Below the pieces are notes generated by a model, which saw nothing but the letters and a program-made list of their open reading frames with translations, was not told the DNA's origin and made no database searches. Below are positions 22,042-30,141 of a DNA stretch of 64,000 nucleotides, piece after piece. Origin of the DNA: Pseudomonas sp. J452 (GTDB lineage Bacteria > Pseudomonadota > Gammaproteobacteria > Pseudomonadales > Pseudomonadaceae). The DNA is taken from assembly GCF_024666525.1 (NCBI RefSeq), contig NZ_CP088294.1, positions 4,340,001 through 4,404,000 of the forward strand. Reading direction: 5' to 3'. The position numbers and the translations under genes are program-made. Numbering within the stretch: the stretch's first letter is position 1; each line of letters opens with the position of its first letter.

Positions 22042-23145
22042 TCAGTTGTGGTTGGCGGTCTTGAAAGTGGTCCAGGCGCGCATGCGCGAGCGCATGTCGC
22101 GCTGGGGGATGTCCTTGCCGGGAATCAGCCGCGCGTAGGTGGCGTCATCCACGTAGATATCCGGGTTGTTGCGCATGTCGGCATCGACCATCGGTTTGGC
22201 CTTGGCGCTGGCCGTCGGGTAACCGGTGAAATTGCTGATCGCCGCCATGTTCTGCGCGCGCATGACGAAGTTGATGAAGGCGTAGGCGTACTCCGGGTGC
22301 TTGGCGTCCACCGGGATGGCCATGTTGTCCATCCACACCGTGGTGCCTTCACGCGGGATGCGGTACTGGAAGTCCACGGCCTTGCCCGCCTCGTCGGCCG
22401 CCCGCTGCGCCTGGGTCATGTCGCCGCTGTAGCCGAGCGACAGGCACAGGTCGCCATTCACCAATTGGGTGACCGGCTGCGACTGGAACTTGCGGATATA
22501 GGGTTTGATGCCCATCAGCAGCGCCACGGCGGCATCCAGGTCCTCCGGATTGCCGCTGCGCGGCGGACGGCCGAGGTAGTTGAGAACCACGGCCAGCACT
22601 TCGTCCGGCGAGTCGATCATGGAGATGCCGCAGTCGGCGAACTTGGCCGCGTTCTCCGGCTTGAACAGCAGGTCGAGGCTGTTCACCGGCGCACCCGGCA
22701 GGCGTTTGTTGATCGCTTCGGCGTTGTAGGTGATGCCGATGCTGCCCCAGGTGTAGGGCACAGTGGCATGCCGCGAGTAGGGATACTTGGTCTGCAGGCG
22801 CTGCAGGCCGGGCTCGATCTCGTCGAGATGCTCGAACCTGGACTTGTCCAGCTTCTGCAGCGCGCCGGCGCGCATCAGCCGCTCGGCCACGGTATCGCCG
22901 GGGAAGATCAGGTCGTAGCCACTATTGCCGGCCATCAACTTGGCTTCCAGGGTCTCGCTGCTGTCCATCACGTCGTAGATCACCTGGATGCCGGTTTCCT
23001 TGGTGAAACTGGCCAGGGTGTCTTCGGCGAAATAGTCGGCCCAGTTGAACAGGCGCAGGGTCTTGGTTTCGTCCTCGGCCAACGCCTGGGTGCAGCCCAG
23101 GGCGAGGCTCAGAGAAGCGATCAACAGCGGTTTGCCACGGTTCAT
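22042..23145 (-). CDS. Polyamine ABC-type periplasmic binding protein (PotF/SpuD-like)
   Basis: The product is 367 residues with a signal peptide ending ALA at about 23. LRLFNWADYFAEDTL and YDVMDSSETLEAKLMAGNSGYDLIFPG are hallmark segments of PotD/PotF/SpuD proteins, which bind putrescine or spermidine. No permease or ATPase gene lies next to it, so it must share a transporter encoded elsewhere or act as an orphan binding protein or sensor. Its start overlaps the aguB stop (ATGA), tying it to agmatine catabolism. Whether the ligand is agmatine, putrescine or spermidine cannot be read from sequence. Confidence 0.9.
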   Translation of the reverse strand: MNRGKPLLIASLSLALGCTQALAEDETKTLRLFNWADYFAEDTLASFTKETGIQVIYDVMDSSETLEAKLMAGNSGYDLIFPGDTVAERLMRAGALQKLDKSRFEHLDEIEPGLQRLQTKYPYSRHATVPYTWGSIGITYNAEAINKRLPGAPVNSLDLLFKPENAAKFADCGISMIDSPDEVLAVVLNYLGRPPRSGNPEDLDAAVALLMGIKPYIRKFQSQPVTQLVNGDLCLSLGYSGDMTQAQRAADEAGKAVDFQYRIPREGTTVWMDNMAIPVDAKHPEYAYAFINFVMRAQNMAAISNFTGYPTASAKAKPMVDADMRNNPDIYVDDATYARLIPGKDIPQRDMRSRMRAWTTFKTANHN

Positions 23146-24056
23146 AGCCGAACTCCTCGATCATTCCAGTGCAGATGGGTGTGCCGACCGTCCAGGCCCA
23201 GCAGCGGGCCGTACATTTCCGGACGGCGGTCGCGGTAGATGCCCCACGTCAGGCGTTCCTCACGCATGGTGGCCAGGTCCAGCTCGCGCACCAGCACGCC
23301 GCTGCTGTCACGGTCGGCCTCGGCGAGCAGCTTGCCCTTGTGGTCGGTGATGAAGGACGAGCCGTAGAAGCTCATCTGCAACTCCGGATCGCTGGTCGCC
23401 ATTTCGCGGCCGATACGGTTGGCGGCCACCACCGGGATGATGTTAGCGGCGGCGTGACCGCGCTGGGTGAGCTGCCAGTGGTCACGCGAGTCCAGCGCCG
23501 CGGCGCCCGGCTCGGAGCCGATGGCGGTGGGGAACAACAGCACCTCGGCGCCCTGCAGGGCCAGGCAGCGGGCGGTTTCCGGGAACCACTGGTCCCAGCA
23601 GATGGCCACGCCGATGCGGCCGAAGGCGGTATCCCAGACGCGGAAGCCCGTGTCGCCGGGGCTGAAGTATTCCTTCTCCTGGTAGCCGATTGCGTTGGGG
23701 ATATGGGTCTTGCGGTACACCCCAAGCAGGCGGCCATCGGCATCGGCCACGCTCAGCGAGTTGAAGTAGGCGTTGCCGGCCTTCTCGAACCAGCTCAGCG
23801 GCAGCACTACGCCCAATTCCTTGGCCAGGGCGGCGAAGCGCTTGAGTACGCGGCTCTGGCCGTACTCCTCGGCCAACGCCAGGTGTTTATGGTTCTGCTC
23901 GATGCAGAAATACGGGGTGGCGAACAGCTCCTGCAACAGAATCAGTTGGGCACCCTGGGCCGCAGCCTGGCGCACCAGACGCTCGGCCTGGTCGAGGTTG
24001 TCGTCGAGGTTCCAGCTACAGGCGAACTGGGTGGTGGCGACCTTGAGCATGCTCAT
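23142..24056 (-). CDS. aguB: N-carbamoylputrescine amidase
   Basis: The product is 304 residues of the nitrilase superfamily. It hydrolyses N-carbamoylputrescine to putrescine, CO2 and ammonia, the second step of the agmatine deiminase pathway. The catalytic triad is visible: Glu43 (LLQELFATPYF), Lys116 (YRKTHIPN) and Cys153 (AICWDQWFPE). The chosen start (MSMLKVATTQ, ATG 24056) overlaps the aguA stop by one base, so the two are translationally coupled; a GTG three codons upstream is also possible. The aguA-aguB order is reversed relative to the aguBA order I remember from P. aeruginosa. Confidence 0.95.
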   Translation of the reverse strand: MSMLKVATTQFACSWNLDDNLDQAERLVRQAAAQGAQLILLQELFATPYFCIEQNHKHLALAEEYGQSRVLKRFAALAKELGVVLPLSWFEKAGNAYFNSLSVADADGRLLGVYRKTHIPNAIGYQEKEYFSPGDTGFRVWDTAFGRIGVAICWDQWFPETARCLALQGAEVLLFPTAIGSEPGAAALDSRDHWQLTQRGHAAANIIPVVAANRIGREMATSDPELQMSFYGSSFITDHKGKLLAEADRDSSGVLVRELDLATMREERLTWGIYRDRRPEMYGPLLGLDGRHTHLHWNDRGVRL

Positions 24057-25108
24057 CAGCTCCACACCGGCCAGGCTGGCTGTTGCTGGGTAATGCAGTG
24101 CACCCCACCGCCGCCGTGAGCCAGGCTGTTGATCTGCACCGGCACCACTTCACGGCCGGGGAAGGCCATGCGCAGAGTCGCCGCCGCCTCCTGGTCGGCA
24201 GCAATGCCGTAGGCCGGCATGATGATTGCGCCATTGCAGATGTAGAAGTTGGTGTAGGAAGCGCAGAACACCTCGGCCTCGCTATCCACCGCGTCGGTCG
24301 CCTCGAACAGCTCGAGCATCTCGAACTGGCGGCCGCGGGCGTCGGTGGCCAGCTCCAGGGCGCGGCGGTTCTCGCGCACCACTTCGGCATACACCGAGGA
24401 CTGGTCGCGGGTGGCATCCACCAGCAACGCGCCAGGGTGGGCGAAGGCACACACACCATCGACGTGGCCGTCGGTCATGTCGCCGGTCACGTACTGCGGA
24501 TCACCCGGCAGCCAGATGGTCTTCTTCACCCCGAGCAGGCGAGCGAAGATTTCTTCCATCTCGGCCTTGTTCATCCCCGGATTGCGGTTGGGGTTGAGCA
24601 GCACCGATTCGGTGGTGATCAGCGTGCCGTCGCCATCCACATGGATCGCGCCACCCTCGTTGCTCAGCGGCGTGCCGAAGCACTCCAGACCCAGACCATT
24701 AAGGACGCGCCGGGCCAGACCCTCGTCGAGATCATGGGTCGACTTGCCGCCCCAAGCATTGAAGCGCCAGCTGACCCCGGCCACGCCCAGTTTCGGGTGG
24801 CAGACGAAGCTCGGTCCGGAGTCGCGGCACCAACTGTCGTTGACTGGCAGTTCGATCAGCTCGATGTTGGCCCCGCACAGTTCACGGGCGCGGAACACCG
24901 CCGAGGGATCGACCACCATCTTCACTGGCTCGAAGCGGGCGATGGCATTGGCCACGCGGGCGAAGTCGACCTGCACCTCGGCCAGGGTCACGCCCCAGCC
25001 GGCTTCCCACAACGGCTGATTGTGCGGCCAGACCATCCAGGTAGCGGCGTGCGGAGCCCATTCGGCGGGCATGAACCAAGCGTTTTCTGCGACTGCGTTA
25101 TGCTGCAT
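24056..25108 (-). CDS. aguA: Agmatine deiminase (cytoplasmic)
   Basis: The product is 350 residues. It converts agmatine to N-carbamoylputrescine and ammonia. Guanidino-group-modifying fold with NDSWCRDSGP, NEGGAIHVDGDGT, TDGHVDG and the nucleophile Cys338 in GGGGVHCIT. There is no signal peptide (starts MQHNAVAENAWFMPAEWAPH). First gene of a minus-strand run aguA-aguB-binding protein-porin-Tat AguA homologue-amidohydrolase. The divergent LysR gene 133 bp away is the likely local regulator; no aguR-type TetR gene is present here. Confidence 0.96.
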   Translation of the reverse strand: MQHNAVAENAWFMPAEWAPHAATWMVWPHNQPLWEAGWGVTLAEVQVDFARVANAIARFEPVKMVVDPSAVFRARELCGANIELIELPVNDSWCRDSGPSFVCHPKLGVAGVSWRFNAWGGKSTHDLDEGLARRVLNGLGLECFGTPLSNEGGAIHVDGDGTLITTESVLLNPNRNPGMNKAEMEEIFARLLGVKKTIWLPGDPQYVTGDMTDGHVDGVCAFAHPGALLVDATRDQSSVYAEVVRENRRALELATDARGRQFEMLELFEATDAVDSEAEVFCASYTNFYICNGAIIMPAYGIAADQEAAATLRMAFPGREVVPVQINSLAHGGGGVHCITQQQPAWPVWS

Positions 25109-25241
25109 ACAAGTGCCTTCAGTTAAGTCTTTGTTATCACTGAAAACCGCGAATGCGGTGATGACTTGCATGCTAGGCCTGTAAAAACGGCGCAACAAAC
25201 GATAGATTTTGTGTAATTTTGATTAGCAGGACTTATCAGCA
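25109..25241. promoter_or_regulatory. Divergent aguA-LysR control region
   Basis: A 133-bp AT-richer intergenic region (for example TAGATTTTGTGTAATTTTGATTAG at about 25202-25226) lies between two divergent starts, the usual position for a LysR-type operator. No specific T-N11-A site was singled out. Confidence 0.45.
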
Positions 25242-26147
25242 ATGCTTAAACACTGGCCACCCCTGAACGCCCTGCGCGGCTTCGAAGCCGCCGCCCGCCT
25301 GGGCAGCTTCCACAAGGCGGCCGAGGAACTGCACCTCACTCAGTCGGCGATCAGCCAGCAGATCCGCAGCCTGGAGGGCTTCCTCGAACAGCCGCTGTTC
25401 TTCCGCAGCGGGCGTAGCGTCAGCCTGACCGATGCCGGCCATGACCTGCTCAGCACCACCCAGTCGCTGCTGCAGCAACTGGCGGTTGGCATCCGCCGCC
25501 TGGAGCAGTACCGCAAGCCCAACCAGTTGGTGCTCAACACCACGCCAGCCTTCGCCCGCCACTGGCTGCTGCCGCGCCTGGGCGAATTCCATCACCTGCA
25601 CCCGGAGATCGACCTGTGGCTGTTCACCAGCGATGAAGTACCAGACATGGCCACCCAGACCATCGACATTGCCGTGCGCGACGACCTTACGGCGCAGGCC
25701 GAATGCAGCTTCCGCGTACTGCTGGAAGACCGCCTCTACCCGGCCTGCCACCCTCGCCTGCTGGACACAGCGGCGAGCGAGCGCACTACCCTGCATGGTG
25801 AGCGGGAAATGGACTGGAGCCACTGGCAGGTACAAGGCGGCGCGGCCATCGGTCAGCACAGCCACGGCCTGAACTTCTCCGACCCCGGCCTGTTGCTGGA
25901 TGCGGCCAGTCAGGGCCTGGGCATTGCCCTGGTCAGCCAGCTGCTGGCTGACCAGGCGCGGCGCAACGGCCTGTTGCAACCCCTGGTGGAACAGAGCGTG
26001 CGCGGCCCCAACTGGGCCTGGCTGATCCACCGCGACAGCGAGAACGACCCGCTGACCCGCAGCTTCAGCAGCTGGCTGGCACAGGCCCTGCAGGCCAGCA
26101 GCACGCCCGACAGGGTTGCCAGCACGTCTTCCAGCTCGTTCGGGTAG
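25242..26147 (+). CDS. LysR-family regulator (GcvA-like), divergent from the agmatine block
   Basis: The product is 301 residues. An N-terminal winged HTH (about 1-65, [24 protein letters not shown]) is followed by a periplasmic-binding-like effector domain (about 95-290). It is GcvA-like: the N-terminus [19 protein letters not shown] is typical. Divergent placement suggests control of aguA-aguB and followers. The last 14 residues (after about 26102) are encoded by sequence that, on the other strand, is the broken 3' end of a fadD fragment; the native C-terminus was probably replaced by a recombination joint. Confidence 0.88.
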   Translation: MLKHWPPLNALRGFEAAARLGSFHKAAEELHLTQSAISQQIRSLEGFLEQPLFFRSGRSVSLTDAGHDLLSTTQSLLQQLAVGIRRLEQYRKPNQLVLNTTPAFARHWLLPRLGEFHHLHPEIDLWLFTSDEVPDMATQTIDIAVRDDLTAQAECSFRVLLEDRLYPACHPRLLDTAASERTTLHGEREMDWSHWQVQGGAAIGQHSHGLNFSDPGLLLDAASQGLGIALVSQLLADQARRNGLLQPLVEQSVRGPNWAWLIHRDSENDPLTRSFSSWLAQALQASSTPDRVASTSSSSFG

Positions 26148-26417
26148 ACGTTGAAGCCAGACAGCAGAATCATGTCCTTCTTGCGCTCGACGATACGCAT
26201 GAAGCCGTCTTCCTGGATGATCGCGATGTCGCCGGTCTTCAGCCAGCCGCCGGTATCGAGGATCTCGTCAGTGGTTTCCTGGCGCGGCCAGTAACCCTTC
26301 ATCACCTGCAGACCCTTGGCGCACAGTTCGCCACGCTCACCAAGCGGCAGGTCGTTGCCGGCGGCGTCGATGACCTTGCACAGGGTCGATGGCACCGGGA
26401 TGCCGATGGTGCCGATC
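26102..26417 (-). pseudogene. Fragment of a long-chain acyl-CoA synthetase gene (fadD remnant)
   Basis: Translated on the minus strand this encodes about 105 residues matching the adenylate-forming C-terminal half of Fad[85 protein letters not shown]. The match ends abruptly at about 26102 and begins just after an in-frame TAG at 26418-26420. Both ends of the gene are missing, so it is a relic. Confidence 0.8.
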
Positions 26418-26468
26418 TAGATGCTCAGGAATGGCTTGACTGATAACGCCGGGCTGGTGCGCCAGGAC

Positions 26469-26513
26469 ACCTCGACGATGGGCTCGTCGTTGAAGTGTTT
26501 GGGGAAGCGCGCC
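26469..26513. repeat. 45-bp near-copy of an internal hrpA segment
   Basis: Identical to hrpA at 15555-15599 in 40 of 45 positions by direct comparison. On the minus strand it reads ARFPKHFNDEPIVEVS against HrpA ERFSKHFNDAPIVEVS. It lies just upstream of the fadD fragment in the same gene-poor interval, which points to a rearrangement scar; a remnant of a second DEAH helicase gene is also possible. Confidence 0.55.
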
Positions 26514-26532
26514 TTGATTGTCCGGCAAAGTC

Positions 26533-26904
26533 TCAGTTGCTGACTGGCGTCTTGCGCACCAGGCGCAGCCCCGCCAGTACCACAGCGAACACCGCCAGGC
26601 TGGCGCTGTACAGCACCAGGGCCGGCAAACCCAGTAGCAGGGCCAGCACCGCCAGGGCTCGACCACTACGGGCCGGGATGACAAAGGCCAGCAGCGCCAC
26701 CGCCAGGGCCGACCAGGCGATGACCCGGAAATGGATCAGCCAGCCCAAGCCGGCACGGGCCTGGCATTCCCAGCGCGCCGCTTCGTCGACGCACAGGCCG
26801 ACCCACTGGCCGTCCTCCATCAGGGCGAAACGTACGCCGTAGCTGGCCGCCAGCCACAAGGGCAGAACCAGCAACAGGACGAGCAAGGACAGATGGCGGG
26901 ACAT
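26533..26904 (-). CDS. Small hypothetical inner-membrane protein
   Basis: The product is 123 residues, not recognised. Hydrophobic segments lie at about 6-25, 55-77 and 82-112. Two Cys (CVDEAARWEC) lie in the loop after the first segment and might form a periplasmic disulfide. GGAG is placed seven bases before ATG 26904, supporting a real gene. It stands between a fadD relic and a 317-bp inverted-repeat element. No function can be proposed. Confidence 0.6.
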   Translation of the reverse strand: MSRHLSLLVLLLVLPLWLAASYGVRFALMEDGQWVGLCVDEAARWECQARAGLGWLIHFRVIAWSALAVALLAFVIPARSGRALAVLALLLGLPALVLYSASLAVFAVVLAGLRLVRKTPVSN

Positions 26905-26977
26905 GGGCGAACTCCGGTGGTCGAAAAACGGCGCCCAGCTTAATCGGCCTGCTCATTTGTGCAACAACGGCGTTATA

Positions 26978-27294
26978 GGGTCTGTTCCCGTTTCGTTCAC
27001 GAACCGCGTTGCTGCGCAAAATCACGCCAGGCTAGGCGTGGGACGCAGGCAATGGTCATTCCCTTGCCAAGTCCCGCAACGACGCATGGCGCGATTTTGC
27101 GCGCAACCCGAAGGGACGGGCCTGTTTTTGCGCGGGACGTCGTTACTCGACGGCTCATTTGGACGACCAAACCTCGCGTCTCGCGCGATCCACATGGATG
27201 TGGTGAATGCAGCAAGCCCGCCGGGAGCGGGCGCTGCCTAGCCCCGCGCAAAAACAGGCTCCGTCGCGGCCGTGAACGAAACGGGAACAGACCC
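26978..27294. mobile_element. 317-bp MITE-like element with 24-bp terminal inverted repeats and TA duplication
   Basis: Termini 26978-27001 and 27271-27294 are exact reverse complements (GGGTCTGTTCCCGTTTCGTT then CACG). A direct TA lies at each side (26976-26977, 27295-27296). The interior holds no transposase and no convincing gene. TA duplication is typical of mariner/IS630-type and some IS5-type transposases. The right end lies 13 bases before the ATG of the next gene at 27308, so the insertion must have replaced or provided its upstream region. Confidence 0.8.
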
Positions 27295-27307
27295 TAGAAT
27301 GTTTGGC

Positions 27308-27874
27308 ATGAATAGCCGTCGCCTGGTCTATGCCCTCGCCATCCTGGCCGCGCTCTGGCTCGTCCGGAATTGGCTGCAACCGTCACCGCCGCCGGATTTC
27401 GGCCAGCCGAACGGGGCCAGCTATCGCCTGCCCGGCCACACCATCACCCCGCTCCAGCCCTTCCAGCTTGAGGCCCGCGTGCTGGCCCGCGAGGACTACC
27501 GCTTCGATCGCGGCGCCAAGGTCGCGCCCATCGACCTGGCGCTGGGCTGGGGCCCGATGGCCGACCCGCAGATCCTCGAACGGATCGAGATCAGCCAGGG
27601 CAACCGCTGGTATCGCTGGCATGTGGACGAGTTCCCCATCCCGCGCCGCGAGATCGAAACCCATAGCGCCAACATGCACATGATTCCGGCCAACGCGGAA
27701 ATCGCCGAGCAACTGGCCGAGATCGAACCCGGCCAGCGCATTGCCCTCAGCGGCCAGCTGGTCGAAGTGGTCGGCGACGATGGCTTCCGCTGGCTCAGCT
27801 CGCTGACCCGCGAGGACACCGGCGACGGTGCCTGTGAACTGATCTGGGTAGAGCAACTGACGCGCCTCGACTAG
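27308..27874 (+). CDS. Hypothetical membrane-anchored protein
   Basis: The product is 188 residues. One N-terminal hydrophobic segment (about 3-20, RLVYALAILAALWLVRNWL) is followed by a soluble, probably periplasmic domain with DLALGWGPMADP, RWYRWH and HMIPAN motifs. It looks like the conserved uncharacterised Pseudomonas proteins with an N-terminal anchor; no catalytic motif was recognised. The start is uncertain: ATG 27308 or ATG 27299, the latter only five bases from the 317-bp element. Neither has a clear ribosome-binding site, perhaps because the insertion removed it. Confidence 0.72.
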   Translation: MNSRRLVYALAILAALWLVRNWLQPSPPPDFGQPNGASYRLPGHTITPLQPFQLEARVLAREDYRFDRGAKVAPIDLALGWGPMADPQILERIEISQGNRWYRWHVDEFPIPRREIETHSANMHMIPANAEIAEQLAEIEPGQRIALSGQLVEVVGDDGFRWLSSLTREDTGDGACELIWVEQLTRLD

Positions 27875-27971
27875 GGCGTATGGCACTCTTTATCCTTGCG
27901 CTTGTCCCACCCCTACTATTCACTGCCTCTACTATCTACTGCCCCTACGCCTTCCACAAAGGGACTTGGCC

Positions 27972-29270
27972 ATGTTGCGCTTGCCCATCCTTGCCGTACT
28001 CCTCGGCAACCTGCTTTCCATTACTGCAGTGCAGGCTGCCGATATCGATGCCGCCAGCTACGGCTACCCCCTGAGCAACCCGTTCGAGGCGACCATCGCC
28101 AGCACGCCGCCGGCCCTGCGCCCCGAGCTGCCTCGCGATGAGGACATCGACCAGGCCGACTACGACCTCAAGCTGCGCCCCGAGCGCGAGTTCGAGTTGC
28201 CGGAAAACTTCTGGCCCGTGACCAAGCTGCGCTACCGCATGGCCCGCCAGGATGGTCGCGCCCCGCTGATCTTCATCATCGCCGGCACCGGCGCCAACTA
28301 TGCCAGTGGCAAGACCGAAGACCTCAAGCGCCTGTTCTATGGCGCCGGCTACCACGTGGTGCAGCTGTCCTCGCCGACCAGCTACGACTTCATGAGTTCT
28401 GCCTCACGCAGCGCTACACCGGGTATCTCCCGCGACGATGCGGAAGACCTGTACCGGGTGATGATGGCGGTGCGCGCCCAGCATCCCAAGCTCGAAGTCA
28501 GCGACTACCACCTCACCGGCTACAGCCTGGGCGGGCTGCAGGCGGCCTTCGTCAGCGAGCTGGACGAGCGCATGCGCAGCTTCAACTTCAAGCGCGTGCT
28601 GCTGCTCAACCCACCGGTCAACCTGTACACCTCGGTGAGCAATCTCGATCGCCTGGTCCAGACCCGTGTCGAGGGCATCGACAGCGGCACCACCTATTTC
28701 GAGCAGGTGCTGGAGAAACTTGCCCGCTACTTCGAGAAAGAAGGCCGTATCGACCTCAACGACGCCATGCTGCGCGATTTCCTGCAGTCGGACGAACAGT
28801 TGAGCAACGAGCAACTGGCCATGCTGATCGGCAGTTCGTTCCGTTTCTCCTCGGCCGATATCGCCTTCACCTCGGACCTGATCAATCGCCGTGGCCTGAT
28901 CACCCCGCCGCAGTATCCGATCAGCGACCGCACCAGCCTGACCCCCTTCTTCAAGCGCGCCCTGCAGTGCGACTTCGACTGCTACATGGCCGAACAGCTG
29001 ATTCCCTTCTGGCGCGCCAAAAACGAAGGCGGCAGCCTGCCGCAACTGATCGACCAGGTCAGCCTGTATGCCCTGGAGGACTACCTGAAAAGCAGCAGCA
29101 AGGTGGCGGTGATGCACAACGCCGACGACGTCATTCTCGGCCCCGGTGATCTCGGTTTCCTGCGCCGCACCTTCGGCGAACGCCTGACCCTCTACCCGCT
29201 CGGCGGGCACTGCGGCAACCTCAATTACCGCGTCAACAGCGACGCCATGCTGGAGTTCTTCCGTGGCTAA
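27972..29270 (+). CDS. Secreted alpha/beta-hydrolase-fold protein upstream of mlaA
   Basis: The product is 432 residues. A signal peptide (about 1-23, ending VQA) precedes an alpha/beta hydrolase core: oxyanion strand LIFIIAGTGANYASG, nucleophile elbow G-Y-S-L-G-G with Ser185, acid segment HNADDVILG and C-terminal GGHCGN supplying His. Homologues next to vacJ in pseudomonads have sometimes been labelled serine/threonine kinases, which the sequence does not support. It overlaps the mlaA-like gene by eight bases, so an envelope lipid role (lipase or thioesterase) is plausible but unproven. ATG 27972 is preferred over TTG 27966. Confidence 0.83.
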   Translation: MLRLPILAVLLGNLLSITAVQAADIDAASYGYPLSNPFEATIASTPPALRPELPRDEDIDQADYDLKLRPEREFELPENFWPVTKLRYRMARQDGRAPLIFIIAGTGANYASGKTEDLKRLFYGAGYHVVQLSSPTSYDFMSSASRSATPGISRDDAEDLYRVMMAVRAQHPKLEVSDYHLTGYSLGGLQAAFVSELDERMRSFNFKRVLLLNPPVNLYTSVSNLDRLVQTRVEGIDSGTTYFEQVLEKLARYFEKEGRIDLNDAMLRDFLQSDEQLSNEQLAMLIGSSFRFSSADIAFTSDLINRRGLITPPQYPISDRTSLTPFFKRALQCDFDCYMAEQLIPFWRAKNEGGSLPQLIDQVSLYALEDYLKSSSKVAVMHNADDVILGPGDLGFLRRTFGERLTLYPLGGHCGNLNYRVNSDAMLEFFRG

Positions 29271-30039
29271 GCACTCTTTCGTACAACCGGCCCTGCTGCT
29301 CACCCTGGCGCTGACTGGCGCTGCCGCCCAGGCTGAAACCGATGCCGACGGCTTCACCAACCCGCTGGACCAGCTGCAGTTCAACCCCAGCCTCGACCAG
29401 CGTGAGTTCGAACGTTCGACCCTCAGCGCGCTGAACGTCTACGACCCCTGGGAGTCGTGGAATCGCCGGGTCTACCACTTCAATTACCGCTTCGACGAAT
29501 GGGTATTCCTGCCCGTGGTGGACGGCTACCGCTACGTCACCCCACGGGTGGTGCGCAGCGGTGTGAGCAACTTCTTCAGCAACCTGGGCGATGTGCCCAA
29601 CCTGCTCAACAGCCTGCTGCAGCTCAAGGGCAAGCGCTCACTGCAGACCACCGGGCGCCTGCTGCTCAACACCACGGTCGGCGTGGCCGGGCTGTGGGAC
29701 CCGGCCAGCCATGTCGGCCTGCCCAAGCAGAGCGAGGACTTCGGCCAGACCCTGGGCTTCTACGGCGTGCCCGACGGCCCCTACGTGATGCTGCCGCTGC
29801 TCGGCCCCTCCAACTTGCGTGACACCGGCGGGCGCGTGGTCGACTTCGCCACGGAAAGCCAGATCAACTACCTGAATGTCAGCGAAGTCAGCAGCGACCA
29901 CCCGGAAATCACCGGCCTGCGGGTAGTCGACCTGCGCCACACCACCAACCTGCGCTACGGCCAGCTCAATACGCCGTTCGAGTACGAGAAGATCCGCTAC
30001 GTCTACCGCGAGGCGCGCAAGCTGCAGATCGCCGAGTAA
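29263..30039 (+). CDS. MlaA/VacJ-family outer-membrane lipid-asymmetry protein
   Basis: The product is 258 residues. The VacJ signature is clear: NVYDPWESWNRRVYHFNYRFDEWVFLPV, VSNFFSNLGDVPNLLNSLLQ, NTTVGVAGLWDPAS, EDFGQTLGFYGVPDGPYVMLPLLGPSNLRDTGG. MlaA removes misplaced phospholipids from the outer leaflet of the outer membrane and delivers them to MlaC. The signal peptide (MAKHSFVQPALLLTLALTGAAAQAE) has no lipobox cysteine, unlike E. coli MlaA, a lipoprotein. GTG start at 29263 overlaps the upstream hydrolase gene. Other mla genes are not nearby. Confidence 0.92.
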   Translation: MAKHSFVQPALLLTLALTGAAAQAETDADGFTNPLDQLQFNPSLDQREFERSTLSALNVYDPWESWNRRVYHFNYRFDEWVFLPVVDGYRYVTPRVVRSGVSNFFSNLGDVPNLLNSLLQLKGKRSLQTTGRLLLNTTVGVAGLWDPASHVGLPKQSEDFGQTLGFYGVPDGPYVMLPLLGPSNLRDTGGRVVDFATESQINYLNVSEVSSDHPEITGLRVVDLRHTTNLRYGQLNTPFEYEKIRYVYREARKLQIAE

Positions 30040-30069
30040 CCGCAACACATCAATAAAATCGATTTAATT

Positions 30070-30086
30070 GTCGCGAATTTCGCGAC
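30070..30086. promoter_or_regulatory. 17-bp palindrome upstream of the pirin gene
   Basis: GTCGCGAATTTCGCGAC is a perfect inverted repeat around one central base, in an AT-rich stretch 56 bases before the pirin ATG. It could be an operator for a dimeric regulator; no regulator gene adjoins it. Confidence 0.35.
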
Positions 30087-30141
30087 CATCCATTCAATCG
30101 ACAGGCATAGCATGGGCACATTCCCACTTCGGAGGTGCCCC

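Noticed and set aside
26959..27297. 112-codon frame across the 317-bp element
   Set aside because: No transposase-like or other motif; its ends include the terminal repeats, so it is a by-product of the element's composition.
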